From positions 1 through 13,071 of the forward strand of contig NZ_CALADU010000117.1 of the NCBI RefSeq assembly GCF_937890665.1: DNA of 13,071 bases. The letters are read 5' to 3'. A model generated the notes under the pieces. That model was not told the origin of the DNA. It made no database searches and worked only from the letters and a program-made list of their open reading frames with translations. This stretch comes from an uncultured Subdoligranulum sp. Lineage in GTDB: Bacteria > Bacillota_A > Clostridia > Oscillospirales > Ruminococcaceae. This document shows, one piece after another, positions 11,040-13,071 of this stretch (position 1 is the stretch's first letter; every line of letters starts with the position of its first letter). The translations under genes were made by a program, and so were the position numbers.

Positions 11040-12368
11040 TTAATAGTGGTACCGGGACTGTTGGGTCCGCAAAAATACCAGCGTCACCACCACCGCCATA
11101 GCCTCCGCCGCTACCAGCGAAGCCCAGATGCCGTCCACCTGCCAGAACAGCGGGAAGACCAGCACGCAGAGTACTTGAAACACCAGTGTACGCAAAAAGG
11201 AGATGGCCGCCGACACCAGCCCATTGTTGAGGGCGGTGAAGAAAGAAGAACCGAAGATGGCAAAACCGGAGAAAAGGAAACAGCAGGAAAAAATGGAGAA
11301 GGCGTGTTCGGTCAAGGCCAGCAAGGCCGCGTCGTACCCCACAAACAGGCGGGACAGCGGCCCTGCCAGTACCCGAGCCGCCGCAAACATCGCCACCGCA
11401 AAGGAGGCGATCACCACGCCGCTTTTCCGCAGCAGGCTGCGCAGTTCGGCGCGGTTGCCGGCGCCATAATGGTAGCTGACCACCGGCGCTGTTCCCACCG
11501 AATAGCCGATGAACATCGCCTGAAAAATCATACTCACATACATCAGCACACCGTAAGCCGCAATGCCGTCCTCCCCAGCGTAGCGCAGCAACTGGGCATT
11601 GTACAGCATGCTGACCAGCGACATGGAGATGTTGCTCATCAGCTCCGACGAACCGTTGGTACAGGTCTTGCCCAACGCCCGGCTGTCCCACCGGGTGGCC
11701 CCCAACTGCAGGCGGCTGCTATTGGGCCGGGCGAAGTAGATCAGCGGCAGCACACCGCCTACACACTGGCTCAGGGCGGTGGCAGCCGCCGCCCCCGCCA
11801 GTCCCAGCGGCAGGACCGCCACCAGCAGGGCATCCAACACCATGTTGGTCAGTCCGGCCGCCACCGTTACCATCAACCCCAGCGTGGGTTTTTCGGCAGT
11901 AACAAAAAGGCACTGAAATTCATATTGCAGCACATAGGCCGGAATGGCCGGCAGCAGAATGGTGCCATACTGCAAGCAGTCCTGCAACATGGTGCCTTCT
12001 GCCCCCAATGCCACCGCCAGCGGCCGCAGTAACACGGCTCCCAGCAGCGCCAACACCACACCGCAGCCCAGCGAAGCGTAAACGATCAGCGAAAAGAGCC
12101 GGTTGGCCCGGAGCGTGTCCCCCTCCCCCATGGTCTTGGCGATAAGCGCACCGCCGCCGGTGCCAAACATGAAACCGGCCGCTCCCAAGATCATCAAAAA
12201 GGGAATGATAAAGTTCACCGCCGTGAAGGCTGTTTTCCCCACAAAGTTGGAAACAAAGAACCCGTCCACCACACCGTAAATGGAGGAAAAGACCAGCATC
12301 ACGATGGAAGGCAGGGTAAAACGCAAGAGCTTGGTATAGCTAAAATGATCGGATAGTTGAATTTTCAT
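11040..12368 (-). CDS. MATE-family multidrug efflux transporter
   Basis: 442 residues with about 12 hydrophobic segments, the standard MATE length. These are Na+ or H+ antiporters exporting cationic drugs and dyes. The first half has SIYGVVDGFFVSNFVG (about 29-44), FMFGTGGGALIAKTMGEG (about 66-83) and an EFQCLFVTAEKP segment, all familiar from MepA/DinF-like members. The second half repeats the pattern, with SYHYGAGN in the position of the usual GxxxGA(G/R) motif. An upstream extension of 38 codons is open, but ATG at 12366-12368 follows CGGAGGA and starts inside normal family limits. It lies 17 bases after the marR stop in one operon. This arrangement resembles S. aureus mepR-mepA, where the MarR-type repressor controls drug efflux; substrates here are unknown. 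Confidence 0.93.
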   Translation of the reverse strand: MKIQLSDHFSYTKLLRFTLPSIVMLVFSSIYGVVDGFFVSNFVGKTAFTAVNFIIPFLMILGAAGFMFGTGGGALIAKTMGEGDTLRANRLFSLIVYASLGCGVVLALLGAVLLRPLAVALGAEGTMLQDCLQYGTILLPAIPAYVLQYEFQCLFVTAEKPTLGLMVTVAAGLTNMVLDALLVAVLPLGLAGAAAATALSQCVGGVLPLIYFARPNSSRLQLGATRWDSRALGKTCTNGSSELMSNISMSLVSMLYNAQLLRYAGEDGIAAYGVLMYVSMIFQAMFIGYSVGTAPVVSYHYGAGNRAELRSLLRKSGVVIASFAVAMFAAARVLAGPLSRLFVGYDAALLALTEHAFSIFSCCFLFSGFAIFGSSFFTALNNGLVSAAISFLRTLVFQVLCVLVFPLFWQVDGIWASLVAAEAMAVVVTLVFLRTQQSRYHY

Positions 12369-12385
12369 GGAATCCTCCGGGCAGA

Positions 12386-12832
12386 TCAGGGCGTCATGTC
12401 CAGCGCCGCAGCGCGTGCTTTCAAGTCTTGCAGAAACCGCTCGGTCAAGGCCAGATAGGTTTCCACTTCCTGCGGGGACCACCCCGCAAAGACTTCATTT
12501 TCCATCTGGATGATCCGTGCCACCGTCCGGTCTGCCAGCGCTTGCCCTGCCGCGGTCAGGCAGAGCCGCTTGGCCCGAGGCCCCGCAGATTCCCGGCAGA
12601 CCAGACCGGCTTCTTCCAGCTTGTGCAGCGCCGAGTTGGCGGTCTGCTTGCTCAGCCCGCTGCGAAGGCAAACCTCCTGCAGCAAGCAGGACGAGCCGTT
12701 ATCGCACAGGGTATACAAAATTTTGGTGGCACTGTCCGACAGACCCAATTTTTGGGAAAGTTCATGGTAAACCGCCTCGGTTTCACCAAACAGGTAGTTG
12801 AAGCGGTTCAACGCTTTGCGGGTAAACTCCAT
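12386..12832 (-). CDS. MarR-family repressor of the MATE efflux operon
   Basis: 148 residues. Dimerisation helices flank a winged helix-turn-helix: SSCLLQEVCLRSGLSKQ (47-63) and TANSALHKLEEAGLV (64-78), then a wing GPRAKRLCLTAAGQAL (84-99). A cysteine pair at Cys43 and Cys49, plus Cys55, Cys79 and Cys91, makes oxidation sensing possible but unproven. ATG follows AAGGAGG by 7-8 bases. The promoter and two palindromes upstream show tight self-control; induction would raise both repressor and MATE pump. Effector not known. Confidence 0.9.
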   Translation of the reverse strand: MEFTRKALNRFNYLFGETEAVYHELSQKLGLSDSATKILYTLCDNGSSCLLQEVCLRSGLSKQTANSALHKLEEAGLVCRESAGPRAKRLCLTAAGQALADRTVARIIQMENEVFAGWSPQEVETYLALTERFLQDLKARAAALDMTP

Positions 12833-12845
12833 AGGGTGCCTCCTT

Positions 12846-12861
12846 GGTACGAAATCGTACC
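12846..12861. promoter_or_regulatory. MarR operator 1 (leader site)
   Basis: Near-perfect palindrome GGTACGA-AA-TCGTACC; arms are fully complementary. It lies between the transcription start and the ribosome binding site of the marR gene. Its edge touches the AAGGAGG, so binding would block elongation or initiation. Confidence 0.85.
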
Positions 12862-12865
12862 AGTT

Positions 12866-12894
12866 AGTATAGTACGATTTCGTACCAGTGTCAA
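12866..12894 (-). promoter_or_regulatory. Promoter of the marR-MATE operon with operator 2 in the spacer
   Basis: Minus strand: -35 TTGACA (12889-12894), 17-base spacer, -10 TATACT (12866-12871). The spacer is almost filled by a second copy of the palindrome, GTACGA-TT-TCGTAC (12872-12885). Centres of the two sites are 25 bp apart, about two and a half helical turns. Confidence 0.9.
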
Positions 12895-12961
12895 GGGTTC
12901 CTATCCTCTTCCTGCCCCATACGGCAGAAAATTGGTAAAAGCCCCCGGCCTTCTCCTTCTG

Positions 12962-13069
12962 CTATCCCCCATGAGGTGGGCTGGAGGCCTCACGCTTCCT
13001 CTGGCAAAGTGCCGCTTCTGCTTCGCCGTCTGCCGCGGCGCGCAGCAGGTCGGCCATACCGGGGCGCAG
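12962..13069 (-). CDS. C-terminal end of an unidentified minus-strand ORF (partial)
   Basis: A frame enters from the right edge and stops at 12962-12964. It ends LRPGMADLLRAAADGEAEAA followed by a basic stretch and SSPPHGG. The Ala/Glu/Asp-rich, helix-like start looks protein-coding; the family is not recognisable from 35 residues. The 65 bases between its stop and the marR promoter show only a weak hairpin (AAGGCC/GGCTTTT near 12938-12951). It may be a real gene end or a chance open frame. Confidence 0.35.
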   Translation of the reverse strand: MRPGMADLLRAAADGEAEAALCQRKREASSPPHGG

Positions 13070-13071
13070 CG

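Noticed and set aside
1..13071. CRISPR arrays, rRNA, tRNA, complete insertion sequences
   Set aside because: No regularly spaced repeats, no rRNA or tRNA signature, and no transposase or integrase was seen anywhere in the window.

Overview
The window comes from a GC-rich bacterial chromosome. Gram-positive signals are consistent throughout: strong AAGGAGG-type ribosome binding sites, TTGACA/TATACT-like promoters, and BlaI, PepSY-lipoprotein and RsgI-like families. A cytoplasmic choloylglycine hydrolase points to a gut resident. My best inference is a high-GC Clostridia/Oscillospirales-type gut Firmicute. Genus and species cannot be read from the sequence.

Layout, left to right. (1) At the left edge an AT-rich stretch of about 54 bases abuts a BlaR1/M56-like gene that stops after 162 codons, well before its protease domain. 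It is co-transcribed with a BlaI-type repressor (all minus strand). (2) An MFS transporter with its own promoter and a leader of about 140 nt. (3) An arsenic-type operon: arsR, ArsP-like permease, CxxC mini-thioredoxin and thioredoxin-type arsC, with two near-identical operators. (4) A plus-strand choloylglycine (bile salt/penicillin V) hydrolase. Its 3' end converges on (5) a minus-strand operon: a small secreted Cys-rich protein with two Asp-rich calcium-loop-like motifs, an ECF-type sigma factor, and an RsgI-like membrane anti-sigma factor. (6) A tandem-PepSY lipoprotein gene lies downstream of an OmpR-type response regulator/histidine kinase pair. The PepSY promoter and the regulator's own promoter carry the same TYTMAT-N5-TYTMAT direct repeat at exactly the same distance from the -10 box. 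(7) A divergent, self-contained marR gene, followed by a 309-base gap full of dyads and without a convincing gene. (8) A MarR-MATE drug-efflux operon with two palindromic operators, one inside the promoter. (9) The tail of an unidentified minus-strand ORF at the right edge.

Taken together this is a dense block of envelope, drug and metal stress sensing. In 13 kb there are a BlaI pair, an ArsR, an ECF sigma/anti-sigma pair, a two-component system and two MarR repressors. Most have visible promoters and operators showing autoregulation. The least familiar parts are the sigma/anti-sigma operon with its calcium-loop-like secreted protein, the two matched response-regulator promoters, and the structured gap at 10775-11039. 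All assignments rest on reading motifs by eye; no database search was run.
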